Shown piece after piece: positions 50,852 to 59,918 of a stretch of 64,000 nt of DNA. Source of the stretch: JAOPZW01 sp963806015 (lineage in GTDB: Bacteria; Actinomycetota; Thermoleophilia; Solirubrobacterales; Solirubrobacteraceae); assembly GCA_963806015.1 (NCBI GenBank), contig CAWDWM010000009.1, positions 62,001-126,000 of the forward strand, given 5' to 3'. A model generated the notes under the pieces. It was not told the DNA's origin. It saw only the letters and a list, made by a program, of their open reading frames with translations, and did no database searches. Each line of letters opens with the position of its first letter. Position 1 is the stretch's first letter. The position numbers and the translations under genes were made by a program.

Positions 50852-51268
50852 CTACTCGGGCAGGTCCGCGGGCAGCGGGACCTCCTGCGGCGGCGCGCTG
50901 TGCGGGCTGTCCCAATCGGTCCACGCCCGGCCGTCGCGCCCGGCGTGCGCGCCCGTGCCGCCCAACGCCAGCATCACGAGGCGCTCGGGTCCGCGGTTGA
51001 GGAGCTGGCGGCGCACGGCGGGCGCGACGCGCACGAGCTCGCCGGGGTGCAGGACCTGCTCCTCGCCCTCCACGAGCAGGGTCAGGGTGCCCTCCAGCAC
51101 CAGGTAGACCTCCTCCTGGCGCTCGTGGCAGTGGATCCGCCCGCGCTGGCGCGGCTCGAGCACCATCTGGTTGATCCCGAAGCTCGTGACCCCGAGCGGG
51201 CGGCGCAGCGAGACGAAGCGCTCCCCGGCCTCGGGATCGAGCGCGGTGCGTGCGATGCCCTCGTTCAT
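50852..51268 (-). CDS. Cupin-domain protein
   Basis: 138 residues, with TAGGAT seven bases upstream of the ATG. The cupin motifs are GRIHCHERQEEVYLVLEGTL and HPGELVRVAPAVRRQLLNRG. A metal site of two His and a Glu is visible. No specific function. Confidence 0.75.
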   Translation of the reverse strand: MNEGIARTALDPEAGERFVSLRRPLGVTSFGINQMVLEPRQRGRIHCHERQEEVYLVLEGTLTLLVEGEEQVLHPGELVRVAPAVRRQLLNRGPERLVMLALGGTGAHAGRDGRAWTDWDSPHSAPPQEVPLPADLPE

Positions 51269-51278
51269 GGCGGCGATC

Positions 51279-51878
51279 CTACGACGAGCACGACAGCGCT
51301 CGCAGCCGCGCCCGATAGCGGACCATCGAGGCGTGGACCCAGTCGCCGTGGGTCTGGCGGCGCAGGGCCGCCACGCGCTCGTGGTGGTAGGGCGAGGTGA
51401 GCGACTCGTTGTGACCGATGACGTTCTTGACCGCGATCGCGAACCGGCAGCGCAGCCAGCGCGTGAGCTGCAGCGAGGCGCGCAGCTCGCGCGCGTTGCC
51501 GAGCACGTCGGCGTCGCGGAAGCCGACGTGCTCGATGCCGATGGCCGTGTAGTTCAGGCCGACGGTGTGCCGGCACATGAGCGACAGCGGGACCATCTGC
51601 ACGACGCTGCCGCCGGCGCCGACGACGAAGTGCGAGCACACGTTGGGCAGCTCGTGCAGCTCGACGTCGGGGGCGTCGGGGGCGAAGGTGGCGAAGACGG
51701 CGGCGGTCGAGCCGGCGACGGCCACGTGCTCGACGATGACCTTGGGTGCGCGCAGGCGGTAGTCGTCGATGCCGTAGTGCCGGCGGGCGTAGGCGGCCAT
51801 CTCGCGCTTGCGCCGCGCGGGGTAGGGGATGTAGTGGCGCACGATGGCGGGCGGCGGTGGGACGGCGGCCGGGAGCAT
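51279..51878 (-). CDS. N-acetylmuramoyl-L-alanine amidase (Amidase_2 fold)
   Basis: 199 residues. Zinc ligands are likely His in VIVEHVA, His in VIGHNES and the region THGDW; NVCSHFVVGAGGSVVQMVPL, RHTVGLNYTAIGIEHVG and ESLTSPYHHERV match the PGRP-like amidase fold. No signal peptide is visible from this start, so the enzyme may be cytoplasmic or use another route. Divergent from lipA. Confidence 0.8.
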   Translation of the reverse strand: MLPAAVPPPPAIVRHYIPYPARRKREMAAYARRHYGIDDYRLRAPKVIVEHVAVAGSTAAVFATFAPDAPDVELHELPNVCSHFVVGAGGSVVQMVPLSLMCRHTVGLNYTAIGIEHVGFRDADVLGNARELRASLQLTRWLRCRFAIAVKNVIGHNESLTSPYHHERVAALRRQTHGDWVHASMVRYRARLRALSCSS

Positions 51879-51890
51879 CGTGGTGAGTTG

Positions 51891-51896
51891 TATCGT
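51891..51896 (+). promoter_or_regulatory. -10-like box of lipA
   Basis: TATCGT, eight bases before the GTG at 51905, which is the only start that keeps the full LipA N terminus. Confidence 0.45.
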
Positions 51897-51904
51897 CCGG
51901 GGTC

Positions 51905-52882
51905 GTGAGCCAGCGCGAGCACAAGACGCGGTCGCGGGCCAACCCCGGCGGCATGGACGTGCTCAAGGTGCTCGGTGGCGAGGTCCGCCCCCTGCGCGAG
52001 CGCAAGCCGGCGTGGTTCAAGGTGCCTGCGCCCGGCAGCGCTCGCTACCGCGAGCTGCGCACGCGCATCGAGGCCGAGAACCTGCACACGGTGTGCCAGG
52101 AGGCCGCCTGCCCCAACATCGGCGAGTGCTGGGAGCGCGGCACGGCGACCTTCATGATCCTCGGCGACACCTGCACGCGCCGCTGCGGATTCTGCAACGT
52201 CAAGACCGGCAAGCCCACCTGGCACGATCCGCTGGAGCCGGCGCGCGTGGCGCGCAGCGTCGCGCGGATGGGCCTGCGCCACGCGGTCATCACGAGCGTC
52301 GACCGCGACGACCTGCCCGACTACGGCGCCGGTGCCTTCGTCGGCGTCATCCGCCAGATCCGCCGCCAGGCGCCCAACTGCAAGGTCGAGGTGCTGACCC
52401 CCGACTTCCGTGGCCAGGAGATGCCGCTGGCCAAGGTCATCGCCGAGCGCCCCGACGTCTTCAACCACAACGTCGAGGTCGTCCCGCGCCTGTATCCCGT
52501 CGCGCGCCGCGGCTCGCGCTGGGAGCGCTCGCTGCGGGTCCTGCACAACGCCAAGGCGATGGGCGGCGACGAGGTCGTGACCAAGTCGGGCCTCATGGTC
52601 GGGCTCGGCGAGACCCATGACGAGATGGTCGAGGCCTGCGGGATGCTGCGCGAGCACGACGTGCAGGTCCTCACCGTCGGGCAGTACCTGCGCCCGACCG
52701 AGCAGCACCTGCCGGTGGTCCGCTACTGGCATCCCGACGAGTTCAAGGCCCTCGAGCAGGCCGCCTACGCGCTGGGCTTCGACCACATCGCGGCCGGACC
52801 GCTCGTGCGCTCCAGCTACCACGCCGACACGCACATCGAGCAGGACCGCCCCGGCGTGGGCCCGCTGGCCGCCACGGCCTGA
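51905..52882 (+). CDS. lipA: Lipoyl synthase
   Basis: 325 residues. Radical-SAM enzyme that inserts two sulfurs into the octanoyl group of E2. The auxiliary cluster uses CQEAACPNIGEC; the radical-SAM cluster is CTRRCGFC. HNVEVVPRLY and the YLRPTEQHLPV segment are also typical. With lipB it supplies the cofactor for both E2 enzymes in this window. Confidence 0.95.
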   Translation: MSQREHKTRSRANPGGMDVLKVLGGEVRPLRERKPAWFKVPAPGSARYRELRTRIEAENLHTVCQEAACPNIGECWERGTATFMILGDTCTRRCGFCNVKTGKPTWHDPLEPARVARSVARMGLRHAVITSVDRDDLPDYGAGAFVGVIRQIRRQAPNCKVEVLTPDFRGQEMPLAKVIAERPDVFNHNVEVVPRLYPVARRGSRWERSLRVLHNAKAMGGDEVVTKSGLMVGLGETHDEMVEACGMLREHDVQVLTVGQYLRPTEQHLPVVRYWHPDEFKALEQAAYALGFDHIAAGPLVRSSYHADTHIEQDRPGVGPLAATA

Positions 52883-53014
52883 TCCCGCTCTGCAATCCAT
52901 CTGTCGTGCCTGAGGCGCCGTTGATGGCGCGTTTCCGACCGCGCATCGATTTGGTGCAGGAACGGGTATCAGGGCGCCGATACGTTCGCGCGCCTACCGG
53001 TCCTGGCACCTCGA

Positions 53015-53866
53015 TTGGCCCGCCGCACGATCCACATTCTCGTCGCGCTGCTCAGCGCGGCCGCCGTCTCCGCCGCGCCCGCGGCGGCGGCCGGTGCGGG
53101 CGACTGCACCCCCGCGGCGAGCTGGCCCGCGCAGCGCGCCGACCTCGCCGCACAGGTCGTCTCCCTCGTCAACGCCCACCGCGCGCAGCTCGGGCTGCAG
53201 GCCCTCGTCGTCTCTCCCGCGCTCGGCGCCGCGGCCACCTGGAAGGCGCGCGACATGGCCGCCTACGGCTACATGGAGCACGACGACCTTGCCCCCGACG
53301 CACGCACCGCGCAGGACCGCATCACCGCGTGCGGCTACCCGCAGGCCGGGTGGGCCGAGGACATCGCGACCGGCTACGCGACCGCGCAGGCCGTGGTCGA
53401 CGGCTGGCTGGGCTCACCCGAGCACCGCGCGAACATCGAGGCACCCGAGTTCCGCGCCACCGGTGTGGGCGCCGCGGCCGCGGCCGGTGGACCGCTCTAC
53501 TGGTCTGAGACCTTCGGCGCCGTCGCCGACGCCGGCAGCATCCTCACCGCCCCCCTCGCGACCGTGCCTGCCGTCGCCGCGGCGACGCCGGGGAGCACCG
53601 CCGAAGCGCCGGCGCCCGGCAGGGTTCGCGTGACCTGCGCGCAGCACGGCCGCGGCGTGGCGTGCCGCGTGGGCGGCGCGCGCGGGGCGATGGTGCACAT
53701 CGCGCTGATCCGCGGCCGGCACACCTTCGCACGCGCGAGCACGCGCGCCGCTGCGCGCCCCGTGCGGGTGCGACTGCACCCCGTGCGCCGCCTGCGCGCA
53801 GGCCGCTATGCGCTCGTCGTTCGTGCCGGCTCGGCCGCACGGCGGACGAGCCTCGTCGTGCGCTAA
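53015..53866 (+). CDS. Secreted CAP/SCP-domain protein
   Basis: 283 residues from a TTG start. Signal peptide at residues 1-26. The CAP domain (about 38-175) shows LVNAHRAQLGL, AATWKARDMAAYGYMEHDD, GWAEDIATGY and GSPEHRANIEAPEF. The usual GEN(I) Glu-Asn pair reads AEDI here. A C-terminal basic beta-rich extension follows (about 200-283). Extracellular; role unknown. Bases 52883-53014 hold no gene. Confidence 0.78.
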   Translation: MARRTIHILVALLSAAAVSAAPAAAAGAGDCTPAASWPAQRADLAAQVVSLVNAHRAQLGLQALVVSPALGAAATWKARDMAAYGYMEHDDLAPDARTAQDRITACGYPQAGWAEDIATGYATAQAVVDGWLGSPEHRANIEAPEFRATGVGAAAAAGGPLYWSETFGAVADAGSILTAPLATVPAVAAATPGSTAEAPAPGRVRVTCAQHGRGVACRVGGARGAMVHIALIRGRHTFARASTRAAARPVRVRLHPVRRLRAGRYALVVRAGSAARRTSLVVR

Positions 53867-53882
53867 GTCGCCCGGGCGCGGG

Positions 53883-53888
53883 TAGCCT
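53883..53888 (+). promoter_or_regulatory. -10-like box of the rhomboid gene
   Basis: TAGCCT, nine bases before the proposed CTG start at 53898. The TAG within it is also an in-frame stop for the rhomboid frame. Confidence 0.45.
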
Positions 53889-53897
53889 TCCCGAGCC

Positions 53898-54674
53898 CTG
53901 TTCCCGCTCAAGGACAACATCCCGACCGACAGGACGCCGTACGTCACGATCGCGCTGATCGTGATCAACGTCTTCGTCTACCTCTTCCTGCAGCCGAAGA
54001 CGGGGATCGACATCACCGGGAACTCGCTCGAGCAGTCCTCGCTCTACCACTACGGTGCGATCCCCTACGAGCTGACCCACCCCGGCCAGCACTGCGACCT
54101 CGTCCAGCAGGGCACGGCCGTCGCCTGCGACAAGAGCCTGCCGGACGGTGGCATCCCCACGTGGGCGACGGTCTTCACCGGCATGTTCACCCACGCCGGG
54201 CTGCTGCACCTCGGCGGCAACATGCTCTTCCTGTGGATCTTCGGCAACAACGTCGAGGACGCCATGGGGCCGGTGCGCTTCGTCATCTTCTACCTGCTCG
54301 CCGGCATCGCGGCCCTGGCGCTGCAGGTCGCGATCGGGGCCGACTCGCTGGTGCCGACGCTCGGCGCGTCGGGCGCCATCGCGGGCGTCCTGGGGGGCTA
54401 CATCGTCCTCTATCCGCGCGCCCGCGTCCTGACCCTGGTCTTCCTCATCATCTTCTTCACCTTCATCGAGCTCCCGGCCGTCCTCTTCCTGTTCATCTGG
54501 TTCGCGCAGCAGGCGATCTTCGGGGCCGTCAACCTCACCACGCCGTCGGGCGGCGGCGGCGGGGTGGCCTACTTCGCCCACGTGGGCGGGTTCGCGTTCG
54601 GCCTGCTCATGGTGAGGCTCTTCGCGAAACGCCGCAGCACGGCCTATGGCCAGGCGAAGCACCCCGTGTATTGA
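53898..54674 (+). CDS. Rhomboid-family intramembrane serine protease, probable CTG start
   Basis: 258 residues if translation begins at the CTG at 53898, giving LFPLKDNIPTDRTPYVT, the usual rhomboid N terminus. An in-frame TAG at 53883 bounds the frame, and the first canonical start, a GTG at 53961, would remove 21 residues including the conserved FPLKD segment. Catalytic residues: Ser in GASGAIAG and His in AYFAHVGGFAFG. A polar loop between helices 1 and 2 carries two Cys. Overlaps the next gene by one base. Confidence 0.85.
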   Translation: MFPLKDNIPTDRTPYVTIALIVINVFVYLFLQPKTGIDITGNSLEQSSLYHYGAIPYELTHPGQHCDLVQQGTAVACDKSLPDGGIPTWATVFTGMFTHAGLLHLGGNMLFLWIFGNNVEDAMGPVRFVIFYLLAGIAALALQVAIGADSLVPTLGASGAIAGVLGGYIVLYPRARVLTLVFLIIFFTFIELPAVLFLFIWFAQQAIFGAVNLTTPSGGGGGVAYFAHVGGFAFGLLMVRLFAKRRSTAYGQAKHPVY

Positions 54675-54847
54675 TGCGGGGAGTGCTCCTCGCGGTGGCG
54701 CTGTTCTCCGTCAGCGCCCTGCTCGTGCTCACCGTGCATGCGGCGATCGAGGGCGGAATCGACATCCTGACCGTGCTCTCCGGGCTCGTGCTCGCCCTCT
54801 TCGCGTTCGGCATCGTCGGGGCTTTGCTGCATCCTCCTGACCGATGA
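54674..54847 (+). CDS. Small two-helix membrane protein
   Basis: 57 residues. ATG overlaps the rhomboid stop (TGATG), and the stop overlaps the next start (ATGA). Two hydrophobic helices with a short acidic loop (AIEGGID) and a terminal HPPDR. It is coupled on both sides to the rhomboid and carboxypeptidase genes, so a cell-envelope role is likely. Confidence 0.65.
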   Translation: MRGVLLAVALFSVSALLVLTVHAAIEGGIDILTVLSGLVLALFAFGIVGALLHPPDR

Positions 54848-55785
54848 GGCGCGCAGGAGCCCTGATCGCCGTGCTCGTGCTCGCCGGTTGCGGCGGCGGG
54901 GGCGCGACTTCCAGAACGACGCACGGCGCGCAGGCGCAGGTCGTCGCGGCGCCGCTGCAGGTCTCCAACGGACCTGCGCAGGCGGCCGATCCCGGCGCCC
55001 GCCCGCTCCCGCTCGCGCTCAGCGCGACGGCCGACCGCGTGCGCGTCGGCTTCAAGCATCCCCCGCGCAGCGGCCTGCTCTTCGACCTCGACACCGGCAA
55101 GGTCCTATGGCGCCGGCAGCCGGACCGGGTGCTGCCGATCGCCAGCCTGACCAAGATGATGACCGCGCTGATCGTCGTCGACCGCGCGCCGCCCGACGCC
55201 AAGGTCCGCGTGACCAAGGAGGCGCTCGCCTACAAGGGTTCGGCCGTCGGCGTACTGCCGAAGGGCAAGCGCATCAAGCTCGAGACGATGCTCAACGGGC
55301 TGCTGCTGCCCTCGGGCAACGACGCCGCCATCGCGCTCGCCCAGCGCACGAGCGGCACCGTCGCGGGCTTCGTGCAGCGGATGAACGAGCACGCCGGGGA
55401 CCTCGGGCTGGCGTGCACGCGCTTCAGCTCGCCCGACGGCTTCAAGGACGCCGGCAACCACTCGTGCGCCATCGACCTCGCCGAGATGGCGCGGGCCGTG
55501 CTCGACAACCCCCGCCTGGCGCGCATCGTCCGGCGCCGGCGCGCCGTGCTGCCCTTCCCGATCAAGGGCGGACGGATCTACCTGTTCAACAACAACCCGC
55601 TGCTGCGCACGGGATACCCGGGCACGATCGGGATCAAGACGGGCTACACCGACGCCGCGGGGCGCTGCCTGGTGGCCGCCGCGCGGCGCAACGGCCGCCG
55701 GCTCGGCGTGGTGCTGCTGCACTCGCCCGACCCGGGCAAGCAGGCGATGCAGCTGCTCAACCGGGGCTTCGCGGCCGAGTCCTGA
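54844..55785 (+). CDS. D-alanyl-D-alanine carboxypeptidase (PBP5-type, S11) lipoprotein
   Basis: 313 residues. A lipoprotein signal ends in VLAGC. The penicillin-binding motifs are complete: the nucleophile in SLTKMM, SGN and KTG in GIKTGYT. It trims peptidoglycan pentapeptides. No C-terminal membrane-anchoring helix is seen; the lipid anchor replaces it. Confidence 0.87.
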   Translation: MRRAGALIAVLVLAGCGGGGATSRTTHGAQAQVVAAPLQVSNGPAQAADPGARPLPLALSATADRVRVGFKHPPRSGLLFDLDTGKVLWRRQPDRVLPIASLTKMMTALIVVDRAPPDAKVRVTKEALAYKGSAVGVLPKGKRIKLETMLNGLLLPSGNDAAIALAQRTSGTVAGFVQRMNEHAGDLGLACTRFSSPDGFKDAGNHSCAIDLAEMARAVLDNPRLARIVRRRRAVLPFPIKGGRIYLFNNNPLLRTGYPGTIGIKTGYTDAAGRCLVAAARRNGRRLGVVLLHSPDPGKQAMQLLNRGFAAES

Positions 55786-55822
55786 GCGAAGAGGGTCGCG
55801 CGTTCGCGCCCTAGGGTCCCTA

Positions 55823-55837
55823 CCCGGCGGCGCCGGG
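55823..55837. terminator. Short hairpin downstream of the carboxypeptidase
   Basis: CCCGGC and GCCGGG with a 3-nt loop, 37 bases after the stop. No T tract. Confidence 0.3.
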
Positions 55838-55890
55838 GGCGGGCAGAGTGGGTCACCGCAGCCCACCAGACCCCGGAAAGGGGACCCAAC

Positions 55891-56037
55891 ATGCCCGACA
55901 AGAAGAGCAAGCGCCCGCTGGCCAAGTTCGCCCTCATCGGCGGCCTGCTCGCCGTGGCCGGAAGCCACCTGCACCACCACGGACGGGGCAAGAGCGGCGG
56001 GCACTCAGGTCGTTGCTGTCTGGCCCGCGGCCGTTAG
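55891..56037 (+). CDS. Very short basic protein
   Basis: 48 residues with AAAGGGG upstream of the ATG. A basic N terminus (MPDKKSKRPLAKF), a short hydrophobic stretch (ALIGGLLAVAG), then HLHHHG and a Cys pair near the end (GRCCLARGR). The His/Cys-rich tail could bind metal. It is too short for a confident call; the ribosome binding site is the main support. It converges with a methyltransferase gene, overlapping by four bases. Confidence 0.45.
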   Translation: MPDKKSKRPLAKFALIGGLLAVAGSHLHHHGRGKSGGHSGRCCLARGR

Positions 56038-56615
56038 CCGACGGCGGCGTCGCCCGCCAGGACCGCCAGGTCGCGCGCCTGCCAGCTCACGCGGGCGCGC
56101 AGCCCGGCGTCGCTCATCCAGCGCAGCAGGTCGGGGACGGTCTCGGGCAGGTCGAAGCCCGGGTCGAGCGGGGTGACGACGTCGGCCGGATCGGCGGGGA
56201 CGACGACGTCGGCGAGCACGAAGCGCCCGCCGGGCGCGAGCACGGCCGCGGCGCGCGCAATGAGGTCGGCCTTCTCGGGGGCCTCGAGGTGGTGGACGGC
56301 GAGCGCCGAGAAGACGAGGTCGAACGGACCTTCGGGCAGCGCTTCGCGCAGGTCCTGCAGGCGCAGGTCGGCGCCCGGCAGGTCGGCCGCCGCGAGCATG
56401 TGCTCGCTGGAGTCCACGCCGGTCAGGTGCGCGTGCGGATGGCGCTCGAGCACGCGCTGCGAGGTGACGCCCGACCCCGTGCCCAGCTCGAGCACGCGCC
56501 GCGCGTCCACGCCGTCCGTCGCGCGTGCCAGCTCGTCCTGCACGCGGTCGTAGTCCGGCACCTCCCGGCGGACCATCTCGAGGTAGCCGTCGGGATCCCA
56601 ATGGAACTGGCCCAT
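56034..56615 (-). CDS. Class I SAM-dependent methyltransferase
   Basis: 193 residues; TAACGT six bases before the ATG. The SAM motif is VLELGTGSGVTSQRV, followed by LTGVDSSEHML and FDLVFSALAVHHL. A UbiE/tellurite-resistance-like methyltransferase of unknown acceptor. Confidence 0.8.
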   Translation of the reverse strand: MGQFHWDPDGYLEMVRREVPDYDRVQDELARATDGVDARRVLELGTGSGVTSQRVLERHPHAHLTGVDSSEHMLAAADLPGADLRLQDLREALPEGPFDLVFSALAVHHLEAPEKADLIARAAAVLAPGGRFVLADVVVPADPADVVTPLDPGFDLPETVPDLLRWMSDAGLRARVSWQARDLAVLAGDAAVG

Positions 56616-56635
56616 GGGAGCACGTTAGTAGAGCG

Positions 56636-56845
56636 CTAGCAGCAGCGGGCGCGCGGATTGTCGTTGCGGTCGTCCTGGCGCCAGCGCTCGAAATCCCGCC
56701 GCGACATGACCATCGCGCCCGGATGCTCGCTGCGCACGTGCTCGACGTAGCGGTCGTACGCGGTCTCGCCCGCGGCTTCGCGCAGGTACCAACGGATGCT
56801 TCGCGCCAGGCCGCGCAGCCGCGACCCAGCGGCGGCGGAGCTCAT
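56636..56845 (-). CDS. ybdD: YbdD/YjiX-family small protein (CstA partner)
   Basis: 69 residues. RSIRWYLREAAGETAYDRYVE, SEHPGAMVMSRRDFERWRQDD and the C-terminal CC define the family, which accompanies CstA in peptide or pyruvate uptake. Its start overlaps the cstA stop by four bases (ATGA). Confidence 0.88.
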   Translation of the reverse strand: MSSAAAGSRLRGLARSIRWYLREAAGETAYDRYVEHVRSEHPGAMVMSRRDFERWRQDDRNDNPRARCC

Positions 56846-59041
56846 GGGCCGCCCCTGGGACTCACCGTGTCGGACTCGCGCGTGAAGCGATCGCTGCGCG
56901 CGGCGCCGCCGTCACCGGCGGTCGCCCCCGCGAGGGCGAGGCGCTCCTCCGCCGTGGGGAACAGGCCGGCGGGCGCGAACAGCTTGGACTCGACGAACTG
57001 CGTCTCGGTGGTCGGCAGGATCCGCCGGCCCACGATGACCCGCAGCCAGATGCGCGACGCGTCGAGGAGCACCACGATGATCATGGCAGCGAAGAGGGCG
57101 GCCAGGATCCCGTCGACGGTCGAGTTGGTCACGACCTGGTGCATGTCGTCGAGGCTCTTCGCGGGCGCGATCACCTGACCCTTGTCGAGCGCGTCCTGGA
57201 ACTTGTCGCGCTGGGCGAAGAAGCCGAGCTTCGGGTTGTCCGAGAAGACCTTCTCGTAACTCGCCGTGAGGGTCACCACCGCATCCCAGGCCAGCGGAAT
57301 CGCCGTGACCCACGCCCACTTCAGGCGCCCGGACTTGATGAGGATCGTCGTCGCGACCGTCAGCGCCACCGCGGCCAGCAACTGGTTCGCAATGCCGAAC
57401 AGGGGGAAGAGCTGGTTGATCCCGCCCAGCGGGTTCGTCACGCCGGTGTAGAGGAAGTAGCCCCACGCGCCGACGACGATCGCGCTCGTCAGCCACACGC
57501 CGGGCTTCCAGCTCACGCGCCCCAGCGGCTTCCACACGTTGCCGAGCGTGTCCTGCAGCATGAAGCGCCCGACGCGAGTGCCCGCGTCCACCGTGGTGAG
57601 GATGAACAGGGCCTCGAACATGATCGCGAAGTGGTACCAGAAGGCCTTCAGCGCGTTCCCGGTGGCGCCGGAGAAGATCTCCGACATCCCGATGGCCAGC
57701 GTCGGCGCGCCGCCGGTGCGCGCCACCAGCGACTCCTCGTGCACGTCGCGCGCCGCCGAGGCCAGGGCCTGCGGCGAGATCTGGAAGCCGAGCCCGTTCA
57801 CCGCCTGCGAGGCGGACTGGACGCTGTCGCCGACGACCGCGGCCGGCGCGTTCATCGCGTAGTAGAGCCCCGGATCGATGATCGACGCGGCGATGATCGC
57901 CATGACCGCGACGAAGGACTCCATGAGCATCGCGCCGTAGCCGATGAAGCGGACCTGCGACTCCTTCTGGATCATCCTTCGGCGTGGTGCCCGAGGCGAT
58001 GAGCGCGTGGAAGCCCGACAGCGCGCCGCAGGCGATGGTGATGAAGACGAACGGGAACAGCGCTCCCGCGAAGACCGGGCCCTCGCCGGCGAACTTCGTG
58101 ACCGCCTCGTTCTGCATCTGCGGCAGCGTCACGACGATGCCGATCGCCAGCAGCCCGATGGTCCCGATCTTCATGAAGGTCGACAGGTAGTCGCGCGGCG
58201 CCAGCAGCATCCACACCGGCAGCACCGAGGCGAAGAAGCCGTAGGCGATCAGGCACAGGGCCAGCGTCTTGGGCTCGAGCGTGAAGAAATCGGCCACTGC
58301 GCCGCCGCTCTCCTGGATCCAGCCGCCGGCGACGATCGCCAGCAGGAGCAGCGCGACGCCGATCGCGGTCGCCTCGAGTATCCGGCCCGGGCGCAGCACG
58401 CGCAGGTAGAAGCCCATCAGCAAGGCGATCGGGATCGTCATCGCGATCGAGAACGTTCCCCACGGCGACGCGGCGAGCGCGTTGACGACCACCAGCGCCA
58501 GCACGGCCAGCAGGATGATCATGATCGAGAACACCGCGATCAGGGCCGCGGCTCCGCCGACCGGACCGATCTCGTCGCGCGCCATCTGCCCGAGACTCTT
58601 GCCGTCGCGGCGCATCGAGAAGAACAGCGTCACCATGTCCTGGACCGCGCCGGCGAAGATGACCCCGACGATGATCCAGATCGTGCCCGGCAGGTAGCCC
58701 ATCTGCGCGGCGAGCACGGGGCCCACCAGCGGGCCGGCGCCCGCGATGGCCGCGAAGTGGTGGCCGAAGAGGACGCGGCGATCGGTGGGGTGGTAGTCGA
58801 TCGCGTTGTCGAGCCGCTCCGACGGCGTCGCGCGGCGGTCCTCGACGCCGAGCACCTTGCGGGTGATGAACCGCGCGTAGAAGCGGTAGGCGATCGCGTA
58901 GGAGCCCAAGGCGGCCGCGATCAGCCAAGCCGCGGAGATCTGCTCGTCGCTCACGAGCGCGATGACCCCCCAGGCGATGGCGCCGACGACGGCGACCGCC
59001 GTCCAGATGACGATGGAGCGCAGGCGGCTGCCCTTGGCCAT
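56842..59041 (-). pseudogene. cstA: Carbon starvation protein CstA with a single-base frameshift
   Basis: A full-length CstA of about 732 residues is split. The ATG at 59041 (AAGGAGG upstream) begins MAKGSRLRS and codes the first 355 residues up to SGFHALIASGTTPK. Then one extra base at 57976-57977 (an extra G on the coding strand) shifts the frame. The remaining 377 residues, from MIQKESQVRFIGYGAML, continue in another frame to 56842. Both halves keep conserved helices. This could be a true mutation, a recoding site or a sequence error. As written, the gene would not give a full protein. Confidence 0.8.
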
Positions 59042-59184
59042 GGTGTCCCTCCTTCGCTGCCCGATGCAGGTCACCGACCGTGGACCCACGTCCGCCGGCG
59101 ACCGGGGCCTTTCCCTCTGGCCGTGCCCCTACCCGGCGTCGGTCGCCGCCCAAACGAGGGCTGTCGGACTACCGACCCCGAGCG

Positions 59185-59808
59185 CTAGAGGTGCTCGAGG
59201 ATGCCCGGCAGCGAGTCGCGGAAGTTGTCCTCGACGAGGGCCGACGCCGCCTCGCGATCGCCGCGCTCCAGGGCCTGGATGATCCGCTCGTGCTGGTCGA
59301 CCGAGCGGCTCACGAACTCGGTGGCCGACATGTAGTTGTACTCGTAGCGCAGCAGCAGGCGCTTGAGCGGCCGCAGGGTCGAGATCAGCTGGTCGTTGTC
59401 GCAGTGACGCACGAGCTCCTCATGGAACTCCCAGTCGTGCGTGGCGGCGGCCATCGCGTTGGTGCTCTCGTTGGCCATCGCCGCGTTGATCTCGCGCAGC
59501 CGCGCGACGGCCTCGGGCGGGAACTCCGGCGTCGAGCGCACCGCCAGGCCCTCCAGCAGGATGACCACGGGGTAGCCCTCGCGCACCTCGATCTCGCTGA
59601 GCGGCGCGACGGCGAAGGCGCCACCGTCCTCGGGACGGACGAAGCCGTCGCGCTCCAGGCGGCACAGGGCCTCGCGCACGACCGGCGCGTCGACCTCGAG
59701 CTGGTCGGCGAGAGCCTCCTCGTCCAGCCGCGCGCCGGCCTCCATCTCACCGCAGACGATCCGGCGCTCGATCTCGGTCCACGTGCGTTCGCGCGTGCCG
59801 TGCCCCAT
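59185..59808 (-). CDS. GntR-family (FadR/FCD type) transcriptional regulator
   Basis: 207 residues; TAGTCT box seven bases before the ATG. An N-terminal winged helix (DEEALADQLEVDAPVVREAL) and a C-terminal all-helical FCD domain with the metal His residues (HEELVRHCDND and QHERIIQAL). FCD ligands are usually acids or acyl-CoAs. It is divergent from the acyl-CoA dehydrogenase pair and is placed to regulate them. Confidence 0.85.
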   Translation of the reverse strand: MGHGTRERTWTEIERRIVCGEMEAGARLDEEALADQLEVDAPVVREALCRLERDGFVRPEDGGAFAVAPLSEIEVREGYPVVILLEGLAVRSTPEFPPEAVARLREINAAMANESTNAMAAATHDWEFHEELVRHCDNDQLISTLRPLKRLLLRYEYNYMSATEFVSRSVDQHERIIQALERGDREAASALVEDNFRDSLPGILEHL

Positions 59809-59871
59809 AGCTCCGAGACTACCTTCTGCGCCCGCGCGACTGGCGGTGAGCGCGCCGGAGCAGCGCGCGGC

Positions 59872-59903
59872 TACGTATATTCCACTGGACCGACTGGCCA
59901 GTC
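59872..59903 (+). promoter_or_regulatory. Promoter and palindromic operator before the acyl-CoA dehydrogenases
   Basis: A TATATT box (59876-59881) stands out in the GC-rich surroundings. Directly after it GACTGGCCAGTC (59892-59903) is a perfect 12-bp palindrome covering the expected transcription start. AAAGGAG then precedes the GTG at 59919. A regulator bound there, most simply the divergent GntR protein, would block the start. Confidence 0.62.
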
Positions 59904-59918
59904 AGCCAAAGGAGCACC

